6,958 nt of DNA from CAYQTE01 sp964420285 (GTDB lineage Bacteria > Planctomycetota > Phycisphaerae > Tepidisphaerales > Tepidisphaeraceae): the NCBI GenBank assembly GCA_964420285.1, contig CAYQTE010000134.1, forward strand, positions 1 through 6,958, in the 5' to 3' direction. Shown here one piece after another: positions 5,836-6,958 of this stretch; within the stretch, counting starts at the first letter, position 1; the number at the start of each line of letters is the position of its first letter. The position numbers were made by a program, and so were the translations under genes. The notes beneath the pieces were generated by a model. It made no database searches, was not told where the DNA came from, and saw only the letters and a list, made by a program, of their open reading frames with translations.

Positions 5836-6958
5836 ATGAAAACCCTGTCGTCTGTAGGCCTATGTGGCCGGTTTGTCTGTGCGTTCGTTGCCGTGGCGAT
5901 GATCCTGTCCGCGCCGCTCGTGCGTGCTGCCGACTTGCCGCCGGTGGCCAAGCCCGCGGTCAGCACGCCCGTGACCATCACCGATAACGGTACGACGTGG
6001 ACCATGGACAACGGGATCGTCAAGGCGACCATCCTCAAGAACAACGGCAACATGCAGACGATCATGTATCACGGTGTTTCCATCGTGGGCCGCAGCGAAT
6101 ATTGGGAACAGACGCCGTCCGGCCAGATCACTGCGTCGATCACCATTGATCCTGCCAAGAACGGCGGCGAGCGCGGCGAGGTGGCCGTCAAGGGCGCCGG
6201 GACCGGACGCATCGATATTGAAGTCCGCTACGTTCTGGAACGCGGCGTCAGCGGTTTTTACACCTACGCTCAATACACGCATCCGGCCACAAATGGCGCC
6301 GGCAGCTTTGGCGAAAACCGCTTCATCCTTCAGATGAACCCCACATTCAATTGGCTCTCGGTCGATAAGGACCGCAACCAACTCATGATCGCCAATGAGG
6401 ATCAGCGCTCCGGCACCATGATCCACGCCAAGGAGCAGAGCATCATCGCTGCCGGCAACTACAAGAACTCCGTCGAGCACAAGTACACATACTGCGGAAT
6501 CATGTACCGCCTGCCCGCCTACGGCTGGTCCAGCACCAAGGACCATATCGGCATCTATTTCATCAACCCCACCACCGAATACATCGGCGGCGGCGCTGAG
6601 AAAATGGACCTGGTCTGCCACATGGGGGCGACCCTCCTGGACTACTGGACTTCCGGCCACTATGCCGGCGGCGCGGGTTGCAATGTTCCGGCTGGCGAGA
6701 ACTGGAAGAAAGTTGTCGGCCCGATCTTCGTCTACATGAACGCCCTGCAAAGCCCCAAAGATCCGACCCCGGCCGAACTGGCCACCCTTGCGGCGACACA
6801 GGGCAATCCCACCATCCCGGCCACGTGGCACGACAATGCCTTTGCCCTTTGGAACGACGCACTGGACAAGGCCAAGGAAGTCGAGGCCGCCTGGCCCTTC
6901 GAATGGGTCTCCGGCGTGGACTACCCGCACAAGAACGAGCGTGGCAACGTCACCGGCC
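5836..6958 (+). CDS. Second secreted rhamnogalacturonan lyase-like protein (PL4 type), 3' end outside window
   Basis: This frame has no stop through the window end, giving 374 residues plus one base. It starts MKTLSSVGLCGRF, has a hydrophobic stretch at about 14-26 and ends its signal peptide with RAAD near residue 33, as in lyase 1. The catalytic domain is present: WTMDNGIVKATI, then the candidate catalytic K216 (EHKYTY) and H275 (SGHYAG). K216 has the same number as in lyase 1; the histidine comes six residues earlier because of a short gap just before LLDYW. By eye roughly 60% of residues match lyase 1, including the near-identical AYGWSSTKDHIG and VGPIFVY blocks. The window stops at RGNVTG, where the FnIII-like domain begins. 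Role, location and substrate are inferred as for lyase 1, but changes around the active site leave room for a different pectin fine structure. Confidence 0.87.
   Translation, partial: MKTLSSVGLCGRFVCAFVAVAMILSAPLVRAADLPPVAKPAVSTPVTITDNGTTWTMDNGIVKATILKNNGNMQTIMYHGVSIVGRSEYWEQTPSGQITASITIDPAKNGGERGEVAVKGAGTGRIDIEVRYVLERGVSGFYTYAQYTHPATNGAGSFGENRFILQMNPTFNWLSVDKDRNQLMIANEDQRSGTMIHAKEQSIIAAGNYKNSVEHKYTYCGIMYRLPAYGWSSTKDHIGIYFINPTTEYIGGGAEKMDLVCHMGATLLDYWTSGHYAGGAGCNVPAGENWKKVVGPIFVYMNALQSPKDPTPAELATLAATQGNPTIPATWHDNAFALWNDALDKAKEVEAAWPFEWVSGVDYPHKNERGNVTG

Noticed and set aside
5860..6930. Long open minus-strand frame (356 codons) opposite lyase 2
   Set aside because: It is antisense to a well-supported coding frame with signal peptide and catalytic motifs; GC-rich codon use in that gene keeps the opposite frame open. 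The translation is low-complexity and resembles no family.

Overview
The window reads like GC-rich chromosomal DNA from a planctomycete-type bacterium (Planctomycetota, perhaps a Phycisphaerae/Tepidisphaera-like polysaccharide degrader). This is inferred from gene content: an actinobacteria-unlike ChlI/MoxR-type ATPase with a family-typical N-terminus, signal peptides ending in RAAD, and stacked secreted pectin lyases. Verrucomicrobiota or Acidobacteriota cannot be excluded without a search.

Layout. Bases 1-120 hold no recognised gene; a minus-strand frame opens at 94 and runs off the left edge. Bases 125-387 are a large nested inverted repeat made of short GC-rich tandem units, ending 14 bases past the stop codon of the leftmost gene. 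Bases 401-3290 (minus strand) form a three-gene operon read right to left: a zinc-finger-free DnaJ/CbpA-like co-chaperone, a small two-helix membrane protein overlapping it by 7 bases, and a ChlI/MoxR-like AAA+ ATPase. Bases 3291-3494 are a divergent intergenic region. From 3495 the plus strand carries two tandem paralogous secreted proteins that look like family PL4 rhamnogalacturonan lyases. The first is complete (715 residues); the second starts at 5836 and is cut by the window end at 6958.

The most interesting point is that the two lyase genes do not share one transcript leader: each has its own copy of a ~125-base upstream module. Each copy has TTGACA-N16-TATCGT, a first hairpin with a 17-base loop, a second hairpin with a 4-base loop, and the same GGAG site six bases before the ATG. 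The first hairpin has diverged between copies by paired changes that keep the stem (two A-T pairs replaced by G-C), which suggests selection for RNA structure.

How the genes may work together. The lyases would be exported and cut the rhamnogalacturonan-I backbone of pectin by beta-elimination. The minus-strand operon looks like a housekeeping protein-remodelling module (Hsp70 co-chaperone plus AAA+ ATPase, with a membrane component) and shows no functional link to the lyases beyond the divergent promoter region.
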